Shown here in pieces: positions 1 to 8,622 of a stretch of DNA of 64,000 bases. The notes beneath the pieces were generated by a model, which made no database searches, was not told the DNA's origin, and was given only the letters and a program-made list of their open reading frames with translations. This stretch comes from JABDBL01 sp963845445. GTDB lineage: Bacteria > Cyanobacteriota > Vampirovibrionia > Obscuribacterales > Obscuribacteraceae. The number at the start of each line of letters is the position of its first letter. The stretch's first letter is position 1. The stretch covers positions 3,038,001 to 3,102,000 of the forward strand of contig CAWJSE010000002.1 in the NCBI GenBank assembly GCA_963845445.1. Reading direction: 5' to 3'. The translations under genes were made by a program, and so were the position numbers.

Positions 1-303
1 GGATAACTGAAAAGAATAGATATTTGCCAGCACCTGAATAAATAAAAGCCCGCCGCAGCCCTATGCGGCACATGCTTGAATAGCTGAAGCCAAGGGTCCC
101 GGTGTCAAGCACTGGCGAAGCCACAGCGAAGCTGCTTGGTGCTTTACACTGGGTGGCTCAGCTAGGCTTGTCTGCCTGCATGGAAAGCAAGGCGGGCCAA
201 CCTTTTTAAAAGATCAAATACGTAAAAAACAAAAAAAGATAATACAAAATCAAAAATCAGAAGGTACTAAATCAAACATTTACAGAAAATTAGTTGCTTT
301 ATC
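1..303 (+). mobile_element. 3' end of an IS256-family insertion sequence (cut by window edge)
   Basis: Bases 1-303 are about 96 percent identical to the reverse complement of 34419-34719, the transposase-tail end of the complete element at 34419-35955. The first 41 bases encode the last residues of the transposase (ending RYLPAPE, stop at 39-41). The other 262 bases are the non-coding tail of the element. The outer end reads gctttatc at 296-303, matching the terminus of the other copy, and similarity stops exactly there. The rest of the element lies before the window. The two copies are in opposite orientation. Confidence 0.85.
85..160 (+). other. Structured non-coding tail of the IS, candidate RNA or cruciform
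   Basis: Downstream of the transposase stop a branched fold is visible. Bases 98-112 pair imperfectly with 139-153 (segments ccc/ggg, gtgt/acac and aagcac/gtgctt). This stem encloses two adjacent small hairpins, tggc-gaa-gcca (113-123) and cagc-gaa-gctg (124-134). An outer agcc/ggct pairing is also possible. The branched core is identical in the copy near 34560-34640. It could be a terminator-like barrier, a structure acting in transposition, or a small RNA. Function is unknown. Confidence 0.4.
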
Positions 304-546
304 TTCCCGCGAACCCCAGGGGCCGTCTTTGTTAATGCGGTAGGCAGGGATGATGAGATTGAGATCGTCGCCGACATGCAAGAAGGCGACAGCTTGACCT
401 TTCAGGACGATCCTGGTAAGTCCTTCAGGGTCACTTTTCTCAATCACGACGGCACGGAGGCAAAATTCGAGCGAGCGGAAATCAGCGGCGATTTGCCCAC
501 TGTCGCTAGGATGAAGTTGATTGTGTCGGGCGACCGCCCGTTCTAA
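304..546 (+). pseudogene. 3' remnant of a GC-rich gene cut by the IS
   Basis: An open frame in phase with the stop at 544-546 begins directly at the IS boundary and encodes about 80 residues without a start codon. They begin FPRTPGAVF and end LIVSGDRPF. It is clearly richer in G+C than the neighbouring housekeeping genes, and a strong terminator follows its stop. I read it as the C-terminal part of a gene whose 5' part lies beyond the IS, outside the window. I recognise no family. It resembles the other GC-rich orphan genes of this window in composition and in having its own hairpin. Confidence 0.5.
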
Positions 547-567
547 TCGCCGGCGCAGTGGAAAAGG

Positions 568-626
568 AAGAAGCTATCGAGAACTTGGGCGCACTCGCTC
601 CGCTCTCGGCAGCTTCTTACCTTTTT
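568..626 (+). terminator. Rho-independent terminator of the truncated GC-rich gene
   Basis: aagaagct (568-575) pairs with agcttctt (611-618), and the stem continues inward with tcgaga/tctcgg. A ctttttat run follows at 620-627. It sits 22 bases after the stop at 546. Confidence 0.7.
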
Positions 627-756
627 ATGGAATTTTTTATTTGTGCGCGACGGATATAAATAATAAGAGCAGGGCTAATAAAGTTCTACTTTGATTAATA
701 CTTTTAGAGTTTTTATTGCGGTAAATTCAGCCAAAATTTCTTAGACCGCACTTTGT

Positions 757-1914
757 CTATAAGATCAGCATAGCGTCGCCATAGCTATAAAAGCGATAAC
801 GTTGTTCTATGGCTTCTTGGTACATTTTCATCAATTGCTCTTTACCGACAAAAGCAGCCACCAGCAATAATAAGCTTGATTTACTGAGATGAAAATTTGT
901 TATTAGCCCGTCGATTAGTTTGAACTGATAGCCCGGTTTTATAAAAAGAGAAGTGTATGCTTCCTGTGGCACCAGTTGCCCATTTAAATAAGAACTTTCA
1001 AGCGCTCGGCAGGTTGTTGTTCCAACAGCAATAATGCGTTGTCCAGCTTGCTTGCCTTTGTTTAGTGCATCACACACTTCAGCTGAAATACTGAACCATT
1101 CTGCTTCCACTGTGTGATCTTTTATGGCAGTAGTAATTGGCTTAAAAGTTCCGGGTCCTACGTGTAAAGTAATTTCGTAAGTGATTATTCCTTTAGCTTT
1201 TAATGAAGCTATTAAGTCTGCCGAGAAATGTAGTCCTGCAGTTGGTGCTGCTACAGCACCAGGTTCTCTGGCAAAAATTGTTTGATAACGCTCCAGATCT
1301 TTGCTTCTTGGATACAGAGAATCATATGTTTGCTTTGGGTGTTCTGCCTGTTCGATGTGGCGGGCACTCACTATATATGGTGGCAGGGGAGCACTGCCTG
1401 CGTCTTGTAATATAGCAAAAGTCTGATCTTTATTGCTATCATTAGCTAGATTGATCAACAATCTTTTTTGGCCGTCTGCAGCCATAAATATTTCTTGCAC
1501 TAAAATACTATAATTTTTTTCCTTGCCGCTAACGGTTATTATGTCTCCCACTTTGAGCTTCTTGATTGGCTTAGCCATAGCCTGCCACAGTCCGTTTGTT
1601 CCCGTTTCGCGCTTTATCAGTAAAAGTTCTACTTCTCCACCACTTTCCCTTTTGCCCATTATTTTTGCTGGAATCACTCTGGTATTGTTCACCACCAGAA
1701 TATCCCCGGTCCTTAACACCGTGCTCAGCTCACTAAATTTTAAGTGACCAGTATTTTTTTCTTGCCGGTCATAATAAAACAAACGCGACTCATCCCGATG
1801 AACAGCTGGACTTTGCGCTATTAGTTCAGCCGGTAAATGATATGCAAAATCCTCCAGATCAAGTTGATTGTTGTCCGCTTTCTCTGGAGGATTTTGTTCT
1901 AATTGGTCGGCCAT
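757..1914 (-). CDS. queA: S-adenosylmethionine:tRNA ribosyltransferase-isomerase
   Basis: QueA transfers and isomerises the ribosyl part of SAM onto 7-aminomethyl-7-deazaguanine in tRNA, giving epoxyqueuosine at the wobble base of GUN anticodons. The 385-residue protein has the family landmarks: FAYHLPAELIAQSP near residue 22, NNTRVIPA, PTAGLHFS, HVGPGTFKPI, and the C-terminal NFHLSKSSLLLLVAAF. It is longer than the usual 340-350 residues because of an N-terminal extension of about 17 residues and an insertion around residues 140-175. It starts 11 bases after the dps stop on the same strand, so the two are probably co-transcribed. Confidence 0.95.
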   Translation of the reverse strand: MADQLEQNPPEKADNNQLDLEDFAYHLPAELIAQSPAVHRDESRLFYYDRQEKNTGHLKFSELSTVLRTGDILVVNNTRVIPAKIMGKRESGGEVELLLIKRETGTNGLWQAMAKPIKKLKVGDIITVSGKEKNYSILVQEIFMAADGQKRLLINLANDSNKDQTFAILQDAGSAPLPPYIVSARHIEQAEHPKQTYDSLYPRSKDLERYQTIFAREPGAVAAPTAGLHFSADLIASLKAKGIITYEITLHVGPGTFKPITTAIKDHTVEAEWFSISAEVCDALNKGKQAGQRIIAVGTTTCRALESSYLNGQLVPQEAYTSLFIKPGYQFKLIDGLITNFHLSKSSLLLLVAAFVGKEQLMKMYQEAIEQRYRFYSYGDAMLIL

Positions 1915-1925
1915 TAACTGCTAAT

Positions 1926-2441
1926 CTAGTGATTCTCTTGCAAATGAGCTTCAATAAACCATAGTTTTGCGTCGATACCGCGGGCAATTTCAATATATAA
2001 ATCGTTTGTGGCTTGATCGTCTAATTCATCGGTTTTTTCTATGCCTTCGCGAATATGCTTAACATAGGCTGCCAAACGCTCAGCCAGGGCGCGCAAATGC
2101 TCTTTCTCGCCAATCGGTACTGCCGGATATTCTGGCAAAATAGAATTACTAGCGGCTTGACGAGCTGTGCCATTAGCCACGCCAGCTAAAGCGGTAATAC
2201 GCTCGGCCACCATGTCAATATATGGATAGACAAGATCAGCGACATCATCAAATAACAAATGTAATTGATAGAAATTGGGACCCTTGACATTCCAGTGTGC
2301 TTGCTTAACTTGTGTCCACAAATCTAAAGTGGCTGCCAGTGTACCGTTCAATAACTGACAACAAGCGCTGCGCGTAGCTGGTGGAATATCGCTGCGAGTA
2401 TTAAAGGTGTGACGTGTTTGCTCAAGACTTTTTGTCGGCAT
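1926..2441 (-). CDS. dps: Dps-family ferritin-like DNA-protection protein
   Basis: Dps assembles into a 12-mer that oxidises ferrous iron with hydrogen peroxide, stores the mineral and shields DNA in stress. At 171 residues it has normal length. The inter-subunit ferroxidase ligands are all present: H49 (KQAHWNVKG), H61, D65, D76 and E80. They have exactly the spacing of E. coli Dps (H51, H63, D67, D78, E82) shifted by two. The short N-terminal tail carries few lysines, so DNA binding may be weak. A candidate ribosome site (gagagg type) lies just upstream of the ATG. It is the first gene of a probable dps-queA pair. Confidence 0.93.
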   Translation of the reverse strand: MPTKSLEQTRHTFNTRSDIPPATRSACCQLLNGTLAATLDLWTQVKQAHWNVKGPNFYQLHLLFDDVADLVYPYIDMVAERITALAGVANGTARQAASNSILPEYPAVPIGEKEHLRALAERLAAYVKHIREGIEKTDELDDQATNDLYIEIARGIDAKLWFIEAHLQENH

Positions 2442-2762
2442 AATTCCTCTCCATTAATGTTTTGAGTTTACCGCTAGATATGGCATCTATTAAAAGAATG
2501 TAGCATGCAAGATCCAATTTAAGACATAGCTTAAGATTTTCAATACAGAAATATGCCAGGCGCTTGAACCTTATCATTAGGCGCCTGAGCGCAGTATTTA
2601 CCTATATATGGTCAATTTAAAGGAGCTTGCCAGGGAACTTAGATTAAATAGCGACAAAAGTGCTAATTTGGATAGATACCATTAGCTGCCAACGGGAATA
2701 TATCTAAGGGGCTTGGACGTATTTATTTTAATCGTATGAAATTAACATAGGCTTCTTTGCAG
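2442..2762. promoter_or_regulatory. Divergent intergenic region between dps and the transaldolase gene
   Basis: These 321 AT-rich bases separate two divergently transcribed genes and must hold both promoters. I see no clear operator palindrome, terminator or further reading frame. Confidence 0.35.
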
Positions 2763-3572
2763 ATGTCGAAAGACCGTGAAATCAAAAAATTTACTGACAA
2801 ATTACGCTCGGCCACCAGTATTCCGTCAGCCAATGACTTACGCATTAAGATTTTTGCTGATGGAGCGAATATTGAGACTATGCTGCGCTATTACAGCGAC
2901 CCGCGCATTGCCGGATTCACAACCAATCCCACTCTGATGCGTAAAGCCGGAATTGCCGATTATGAATCCTTTGCCCACGATATTTTAGCGATCATAAAAG
3001 ATAGACCAATATCATTTGAAGTTTTTTCTGATGACTTTGCCGAAATGGAAAAGCAAGCCCACGCCATTACCAGCTGGGGAAAAAACACATACGTGAAAAT
3101 TCCTATCACTAATACCAAAGGCGAAGCAAGTATTGCACTCATTAAGCGCTTAGCAAAAGCGGGCGTTAAATTGAATGTAACAGCCATGACTTTGTTTGAG
3201 CAAGTAGCCGAAGTGTCACCGGTTCTTGCTGATGGTGGTGGTGGCATTGTTTCTGTTTTTGCTGGACGTATCGCTGATGCTGGACAAGATCCATTGCCGA
3301 TCATGAAAAAATGCGTTGATTTCTTGGACAAATATTCCAATGTTGAATTACTTTGGGCGAGCCCACGCGAATTGTATAATCTTGTGCAGGCTAATATGAT
3401 TGCTTGTCACATAATTACTGTTACCGAAGATATTCTCAAAAAATTGCCCTTATTAGGTGGCGATTTAAAGCAGGTTTCTTTAGATACGGTACGTATGTTT
3501 TATAACGATGCCCAAGCGGCCAAATATCAAATTAAGACCGATACCAAAGTCATTAGCCGTGTAATAAAATAA
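2763..3572 (+). CDS. Transaldolase family protein
   Basis: Transaldolases move a dihydroxyacetone unit between sugar phosphates through a Schiff-base lysine in the pentose phosphate pathway. The protein has the TIM-barrel landmarks: FADGANIETM near the N-terminus, GFTTNPTLM, FEVFSD, the lysine motif YVKIPITN, LNVTAMTL, and SVFAGRIADAG in the C-terminal half. The length of about 269 residues lies between short TalC/FSA-type enzymes (about 220) and classical transaldolases (about 315), so substrate choice is open. I chose ATG 2763. An upstream TTG at 2757 would add two residues, and neither start has a convincing ribosome site. Sedoheptulose 7-phosphate, its usual substrate, also feeds the heptose pathway encoded at 7637-9219. 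Confidence 0.85.
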   Translation: MSKDREIKKFTDKLRSATSIPSANDLRIKIFADGANIETMLRYYSDPRIAGFTTNPTLMRKAGIADYESFAHDILAIIKDRPISFEVFSDDFAEMEKQAHAITSWGKNTYVKIPITNTKGEASIALIKRLAKAGVKLNVTAMTLFEQVAEVSPVLADGGGGIVSVFAGRIADAGQDPLPIMKKCVDFLDKYSNVELLWASPRELYNLVQANMIACHIITVTEDILKKLPLLGGDLKQVSLDTVRMFYNDAQAAKYQIKTDTKVISRVIK

Positions 3573-3990
3573 CTGCGCCTGTAAATATTGCCAACTACAA
3601 GCTCCGCGAAAAAGTTGGTCTGATTTACCAGTGCGTATTTAAAATCAATATGACCACAGATATGTCAGTAGCTCGCGCAGCCGCACGAAGCATGAAGGGC
3701 TAATTAAAAAATTTAAATAAAAATGAGAATGGTTTCTTGCTCTTATAGCAAAGTGCGGCTTATTGGAAAGTGTCTCTAATACTTAACCATAGACAACTAA
3801 TGATGTTTTAGATAGCGCTTGCATTTAACAATAATAAAATGACAAAGTCAAATATGTATTCACTATCACTACAAGGAAATATCTAGAGAACAAGGAAGTC
3901 TCATCGCAAAAAAGGAGCCCTATCTACTATTAATTGCCAACTAACGGCAAAAGCTTTGCTCTTACCTTCAGGCGAATAAGGAGCGTAAGC
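3573..3990. other. Intergenic region without recognised features
   Basis: These 418 AT-rich bases lie between the transaldolase gene and the first GC-rich orphan gene. The only visible signal is an aaggag ribosome-binding site at its end, belonging to the gene at 3991. I see no gene, tRNA or clear terminator. Confidence 0.3.
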
Positions 3991-4545
3991 ATGATCGAAG
4001 TTTTAGAACGCGGGAACGGCGATTGCTGGACAGCATGGAACTCCATACCCAGAGAAGAGCAGTTGCGCGTCCAGCGACAAGCGTTCAAAGTCTTAGCCCG
4101 CCCAGTGACGGAGGAAACCGAAATCGTTTCGACTCGACATCGCTCGGATGGGCAGGGGGCTCGGTTCGGGGACAGGGTCGTTTGTCGGTTGGACGAGGCT
4201 GGGAGTCCGCTGCCAGCTTCAAGGCATCAGTGGATCGTCCCCTCCTGTGGATTGGAAAAGGAGTTCGATTTGCCTCGAAGTCTTTCCCCATCCGGCCCGG
4301 TAGTCATCTCAAGCAAGGTCACTCCATCCTTGAATGCGGTGCAACTTCGCGAACCGCTTCTGGTTACCACCAGAACAGCTTCGGACCGGGGAGAGAGGCA
4401 GCGGTTCCAGGCTGGTGATTTCCTCCTTTGCACTGATCCCGATGGGGAGCCTCGCAGCAACGTGCGATTCTATGTCTTGCGGAATTACGAATTCTTCAAC
4501 GACGATTGGCTGATGGAAGCGGCGAACCTGAGAAAGGAGGACTAA
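3991..4545 (+). CDS. GC-rich orphan gene A, hypothetical protein
   Basis: The product is a 184-residue soluble-looking protein of unknown family, without signal peptide or membrane segment. The start ATG at 3991 has an aaggag ribosome site seven bases upstream. A longer frame from 3934 lacks such a site. The sequence is clearly richer in G+C than adjacent core genes and full of charged residues and prolines. The end (FYVLRNYEFFNDDWLMEAANL) looks folded. It is followed by a hairpin and a second GC-rich orphan gene on the same strand. Composition and isolation suggest recent acquisition. I do not recognise a domain. Confidence 0.55.
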   Translation: MIEVLERGNGDCWTAWNSIPREEQLRVQRQAFKVLARPVTEETEIVSTRHRSDGQGARFGDRVVCRLDEAGSPLPASRHQWIVPSCGLEKEFDLPRSLSPSGPVVISSKVTPSLNAVQLREPLLVTTRTASDRGERQRFQAGDFLLCTDPDGEPRSNVRFYVLRNYEFFNDDWLMEAANLRKED

Positions 4546-4614
4546 GACGTCTGCTGCTGTGACTAATGAACAAACAATTAGTGCTATCTGCTGATAGCGC
4601 TAATTGCAGAGCGT

Positions 4615-4668
4615 GACAGGTTGGCGCAAGCGAAGCCGAGGTTCTCGGTGAGCTGCTAGCTTCCTGTC
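4615..4668 (+). terminator. Hairpin after orphan gene A
   Basis: gacagg (4615-4620) pairs with cctgtc (4663-4668), with an inner ccgag/ctcgg stem and a gaaaaatc tail. The stem is interrupted, so this is a plausible terminator rather than a certain one. Confidence 0.4.
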
Positions 4669-4703
4669 GAAAAATCTTCACAAGCATTACTGGAGAACAC
4701 AGC

Positions 4704-5198
4704 ATGGACCTCCCGAAATTGACCTTCGCCACGGCGATCAAAGGCTTGCGGAAACGCCGTAGCGACTTCAGAGGACGCCGCGGCGACTTCAGCGGACTAC
4801 CCGGTCCGGACGCGCCCAAGCCCTTTTCAGAGTCCGCCGTCGACAGAATCGTCAGCAATGCCATGTCGGCAATTGCCAATAGAGCTCCAAATGAGCACCC
4901 AGACGACCCAATCGTCCTCTTCGGACTCCAACAACATGAGCTCAGAGTGTCGAGAGCGGCGATGGAGAGGCTCAATCTCACCCTTTCCGGCCCCAACCGC
5001 AGCAACGGGCCATTGCAATTCCGTACGGAGCACGTTCGAGATCCCGATAAAGCCGAGGCATTGTACCGTCTCCTGGAGGATTGCATCCTCAACAACATTG
5101 AAATGACCATCCGCAGTGCTCTTCCTTGGGGCGGTCCCGCTCTATGGGGCGATTGGGTGGTCACAGTTGTTGTACCGGACATCGATAACGAAGGCTAG
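4704..5198 (+). CDS. GC-rich orphan gene B, hypothetical protein
   Basis: A 164-residue protein of unknown function. An ATG with a ggag ribosome site ten bases upstream and a following 16-bp terminator stem support it as a real gene. The N-terminal 40 residues are basic (KGLRKRRSDFRGRRGDFSG). The middle region (residues 50-105) looks helical, and the end is hydrophobic with strand-like WVVTVVVPDI. No signal peptide or known motif is seen. It lies in the same GC-rich island as orphan gene A. Antisense frames here are compositional shadows. Confidence 0.55.
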   Translation: MDLPKLTFATAIKGLRKRRSDFRGRRGDFSGLPGPDAPKPFSESAVDRIVSNAMSAIANRAPNEHPDDPIVLFGLQQHELRVSRAAMERLNLTLSGPNRSNGPLQFRTEHVRDPDKAEALYRLLEDCILNNIEMTIRSALPWGGPALWGDWVVTVVVPDIDNEG

Positions 5199-5231
5199 TT
5201 CTTGATGTCCTTCGGCACTGATGTCTTACAC

Positions 5232-5271
5232 GCCTCGCGGAGGTCGGACCCTTGGCCGACCTCCGCGAGGC
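5232..5271 (+). terminator. Perfect 16-bp hairpin terminator after orphan gene B
   Basis: Bases 5232-5247 and 5256-5271 are perfectly complementary over 16 bp around an eight-base loop, 34 bases after the stop of orphan gene B. The downstream sequence has no long T-run on this strand. It may also act on the convergent gene ending at 5323. Confidence 0.75.
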
Positions 5272-5322
5272 TCATAAACTAAAAGCACTTATTTTTATTT
5301 TTTTTGATCTATGTCTTATTCT

Positions 5323-6039
5323 CTAAGACTTTTTAGAAGAAGAGAGCAAATAAAATTTTAGTGCTTCAATGCCTGCCGGGGAGCCTATTTCATAAAATCG
5401 CTCCGTGATCTCAAAGCAAGTCAATTGCTTTTTGTTTATTAATTGAGCAAAGACCGCGCTTAAATCAAAGGCTTCTTTCACTGCAAAACCTTCAAAAGCC
5501 TCTTTATCGAAAATAGACAATCCATAATCGATGTATTGCATTTCAGGACTAGCCGCTTTTTTATTATAGTCAATGACCAGACCGCTCTCACAAGAAACAT
5601 TGGACTTGTCCCATCGATTGTTGTTTTGAAAAACTGTCATTAGACCTTGCTTTTGAGATTCATAAAAGGCTTGGCTAATAGGCAAAAATTTTGTGTCTAA
5701 ATAGGAATCGCCGTATAAAACAGCAAATGGTCCTTTTATATTTTGTATTGCTTTGAGAACCGCTCCACCTGTGCCAAGTAAGCTATCGCCATCATATGAA
5801 TAACTTACGTTTATACCAAAGTCTTCGCCCGAGCCTACATATGCTTGCAGCGGATTGGATAAATGTCCTACACATAGAATGACATCACGAACGAATTCTC
5901 GTGCCAAAAGACGCAATTGGTGAGAAATAAACGGCTCGTCGTTTATGGGGATTAATGATTTAGGTAAATTGGGATAAAGAGGACTAATTCTAGTGCCCAA
6001 TCCGCCAGCTAAAATTATTACCGGAAAAAAATTACCCAT
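5323..6039 (-). CDS. Sugar-phosphate nucleotidyltransferase, HddC-like
   Basis: The protein is a 238-residue NTP-transferase-fold enzyme that activates a sugar 1-phosphate to a nucleotide sugar in the cytoplasm. The N-terminus has the signature ILAGGLGTRISPLYPNLPKSLIPI, with the catalytic G-x-G-T-R and PK lysine. LYGDSYLD near residue 110 supplies the metal-binding aspartate. The context argues for D-glycero-D-manno-heptose 1-phosphate guanylyltransferase (HddC): gmhA and hddA lie upstream on the same strand. A hexose-1-phosphate transferase cannot be excluded. It is separated from the epimerase gene by a 540-base gap with repeats, so it may have its own promoter. Confidence 0.75.
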   Translation of the reverse strand: MGNFFPVIILAGGLGTRISPLYPNLPKSLIPINDEPFISHQLRLLAREFVRDVILCVGHLSNPLQAYVGSGEDFGINVSYSYDGDSLLGTGGAVLKAIQNIKGPFAVLYGDSYLDTKFLPISQAFYESQKQGLMTVFQNNNRWDKSNVSCESGLVIDYNKKAASPEMQYIDYGLSIFDKEAFEGFAVKEAFDLSAVFAQLINKKQLTCFEITERFYEIGSPAGIEALKFYLLSSSKKS

Positions 6040-6193
6040 GTATTTAATGCTTGTTATAGAATAACTGTCTTTAGTTGACCACTAAATATGGTATCACATC
6101 AGTGATAAAATCATAAGTTCAAAGTTCGGCTGAGAATTTAGGATGTTTAACACCCTTCCTGACATACGGCTATGTTGATCTACTGAATTTCAT

Positions 6194-6382
6194 CATGTCA
6201 GAAAAACAGTTACTTTTCTCACCAGCCCACGAAACGTCGATGCTGAAAAACCAAGCTGGGAGCCACTCTGCAGAGTTTTTGAATCTAGCTAGCCTATGTT
6301 TTGCTAAAAAAGTCTGAAAAAGCCAATCAGTTAAGCATTTTGAGGCATTGCATGTCAAAAAATCAGCGGTTTTTCTGACATG
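6194..6382. repeat. 189-bp segment with 14-bp perfect terminal inverted repeats
   Basis: catgtcagaaaaac at 6194-6207 is exactly repeated in inverse at 6369-6382. The 161 bases between hold only a 62-codon antisense frame without a recognised family. This could be a small non-autonomous element or a relic of an insertion sequence. No target duplication is seen. It sits in the otherwise gene-free stretch 6040-6581. Confidence 0.4.
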
Positions 6383-6535
6383 GTGAAAAAGTGAAAAAAG
6401 ATACTAGTTGCAGGGTCGATTCTACTGGGTTTAACCTGGCGCAATGACTTTGCCTCACCAATAATCCAACTACTTTAAAACGCTTGCCTCATCTTAAATT
6501 AAACCCTTTGACTTTTATTTAGTAAAGGCTCCTCA

Positions 6536-6595
6536 GTTAAAGATCCCTAAGCTAAAGATCTCTAAGCTAAAGATCTCTAAGCTAAAGATCTCTAA
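6536..6595. repeat. Four tandem copies of a 15-bp unit
   Basis: The unit gctaaagatctctaa occurs three times exactly (6551-6595), preceded by one copy with two changes (6536-6550). The last copy contains the stop codon and final codons of the epimerase gene on the minus strand, so variation in copy number would affect only its 3' flank. Confidence 0.85.
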
Positions 6596-7562
6596 CTGGT
6601 GCTAGATGAGCTTTTTCTTTCAGCATTTCGTCGATAGATCTTTCTATAGCCTGAGCAGAATTATGGTGGCACTGCCAACCCAAGGCCCTGATTTTATCTG
6701 TATTCAATCTTACAATCGGTATATCGCCTTTCCATCCCCTATCTCCACTGCCGAAAATAAGCTTTACTCTAGAATTATCCCCAACCACTTTTTTTATGGC
6801 AATATCGGCTATTTCAGCGACACTTATATAATCACCGGTGGCCACATTGAAAGCAGCAAAGCCAGTTTTTACTTTTTCATTTGCTAAAAGCACAGCATTA
6901 ATGATATCGCTAATATGCACATACGATTTACTCTGCTTGCCATCGCCTAATATATGTAATTCACTATCATTAGCTTTTAATTTATTGATAAAGTCGAATC
7001 CCACTCCATGCGTTTGTCTGGGTCCAACAACGTTGCCAAAACGAAAAACTAAACCGGACATATCAAACATGAAACAGTAGGAGGATATTAATGCTTCACC
7101 TGCTAATTTGCTCGCTCCATAAGTGGAGATTGGTATCAAGGGTCCATGATCTTCCCGCACTTCTGTATGGCCAGCATCACCATAAATCCCGCTTCCAGAA
7201 GCATAAAGAATACGGCGCACAGCAGTTGTGCGCATAGCCTCAAGAACATTATGGGTAAGCTTTGTGCCCTGTTCAAAATCTATTGCTGGCTCTTTAGCAG
7301 CTCTAGCAATGTCAGGATTCGACGCTAAATGGATAACAGTATCATGCTCTGCAATAGCGCTTTGTAACAGCGAAAAGTTGGCAATATCTCCTCTGACTAT
7401 TTTGAAACGCTTGTCATTAATATGCTGGCTTAGATGCCAGGCTTTTCCAGAAGAAAAATTATCATAAACAGTTACTTTTTCAGTATTTGTCTGGTTTAGG
7501 AGATGGTCACAAAAATGACTTCCTATACAACCAGCTCCGCCCACGATAAAAATCTTATTCAT
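6582..7562 (-). CDS. NAD-dependent nucleotide-sugar epimerase/dehydratase
   Basis: The product is a 326-residue extended short-chain dehydrogenase. The Rossmann motif GGAGCIGSH is at residues 7-15. The active-site pair is in STYGASKLAGEAL (Y-x3-K), and FRFGNVVGPRQTHGV is typical of GalE/WbpP-like enzymes. It probably epimerises or dehydrates an NDP-sugar for the surface glycan. The ATG at 7562 is preferred over a TTG two codons upstream. It lies in the heptose cluster, downstream of hddA on the same strand. Its exact sugar cannot be told from sequence. Confidence 0.85.
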   Translation of the reverse strand: MNKIFIVGGAGCIGSHFCDHLLNQTNTEKVTVYDNFSSGKAWHLSQHINDKRFKIVRGDIANFSLLQSAIAEHDTVIHLASNPDIARAAKEPAIDFEQGTKLTHNVLEAMRTTAVRRILYASGSGIYGDAGHTEVREDHGPLIPISTYGASKLAGEALISSYCFMFDMSGLVFRFGNVVGPRQTHGVGFDFINKLKANDSELHILGDGKQSKSYVHISDIINAVLLANEKVKTGFAAFNVATGDYISVAEIADIAIKKVVGDNSRVKLIFGSGDRGWKGDIPIVRLNTDKIRALGWQCHHNSAQAIERSIDEMLKEKAHLAPVRDL

Positions 7563-7636
7563 AAACAAGACCCATTCATTTGCTATCAGTTATCAAACGC
7601 TCAGCGAAGCTTTCCCGTATTTCATCACACCGGTTC

Positions 7637-8619
7637 TCATATGATTCTGGCGCCTTCAAAATCAAAACGAAAACGCAATTCTTGTAAACCTGCTTCAGTC
7701 AACTTGTCACGCAGACGTCTTTTGTCTTCGGTATAAAATAACAAAAAGCCGCCGCCCCCCGCTCCCACGAGTTTACCGCCTATGGCACCGTTCTTTCGCC
7801 CCAGTTCATAATAGTCGTCTATAACACTGTTAGTTATAGATTTCGAGCGCTTCTTTTTATTAACCCAATGTTCGTGGAGGAGTTCGCCAAAAGTTCCTAA
7901 ATCTCCTTTTCTAGAGCCGTTTTTATCCTAAGACCGAGTTCTTTGACATAATGCAGGTTTTCCAGCATTTCTTTGTTCTCTGTTTTTGTTTTATTATCTT
8001 GGTCTTTCAATAGTTCCGAAGCCGATCTTGAATAGCCGGTAAAAAACATGATCAAATTATCTTCTAAACTGTAAATAGTCTGCTGCGATAATGGTGCGGT
8101 ATAGGCATTTACATAACCATCTGTGCTTATCTCAAAACAGGTAATTCCGCCGTAAGAAGCTATATATTGATCCTGCTTACCAATTGGTTCTTTTAGGACG
8201 TTCATTTCAATGTGGCATGCCTGTTCCGCTAATTCGTGCGGAGTAACGATGACATTTTTATTCTTTTTATAAACATGCAGTACTTTCAGTAAAGCGGTTG
8301 TAAAACTGCTAGACGAACCTAGCCCTGTTCCGGCAGGAATATCGGCAATACTTACAAGTTCTATGTTCGGTCCGATGTCCATGCTGGTCAGAACAGCTTT
8401 AAATATAGGATGCTGAATATCGCTTACATTTTTAACGCGCTCAAATGAAGAATACTTTAAAAAAAAGTATTCTTCATTCCAGGCTTGATTGACTGTTATA
8501 TACATGTATTTATCTATAGCAGCAGCCATAACAAAGCCGCCAAAATTCTCATAGTAAGAGGGCAGGTCGGTACCACCACCACCAAGAGATATGCGCATTG
8601 GGCTGCGAGCAATAAGCAT
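7637..8619 (-). pseudogene. hddA: D-glycero-D-manno-heptose 7-phosphate kinase (frameshifted)
   Basis: A GHMP-family kinase that phosphorylates heptose 7-phosphate at C1 for GDP-heptose synthesis. The N-terminal frame (8619-7897) begins with RSPMRISLGGGGTDLP and carries the GHMP ATP loop PAGTGLGSSSSFT. At about 7897-7905 it shifts by one base. The next frame continues the family sequence (GDLGTFGELLHEHW, then GGKLVGAGGGGFLLFY) to a stop at 7637. Rejoined, the length of about 327 residues is normal. The indel adjoins an aaaagg tract, so a sequencing error is likely. The gene starts 3 bases after the gmhA stop, so the two form an operon. Confidence 0.85.
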
Positions 8620-8622
8620 AAG

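Noticed and set aside
4496..5182. Long antisense frame of 228 codons across orphan gene B
   Set aside because: The plus-strand gene has the ribosome site and terminator. The antisense frame is low-complexity (Ser/Arg/Leu) and typical of GC-rich shadows.
6170..6358. A 62-codon minus-strand frame in the 6194-6382 repeat unit
   Set aside because: No ribosome site or recognised family, and it overlaps the inverted-repeat end.
6536..6595. CRISPR array
   Set aside because: The 15-bp units are contiguous, with no spacers and no cas genes.
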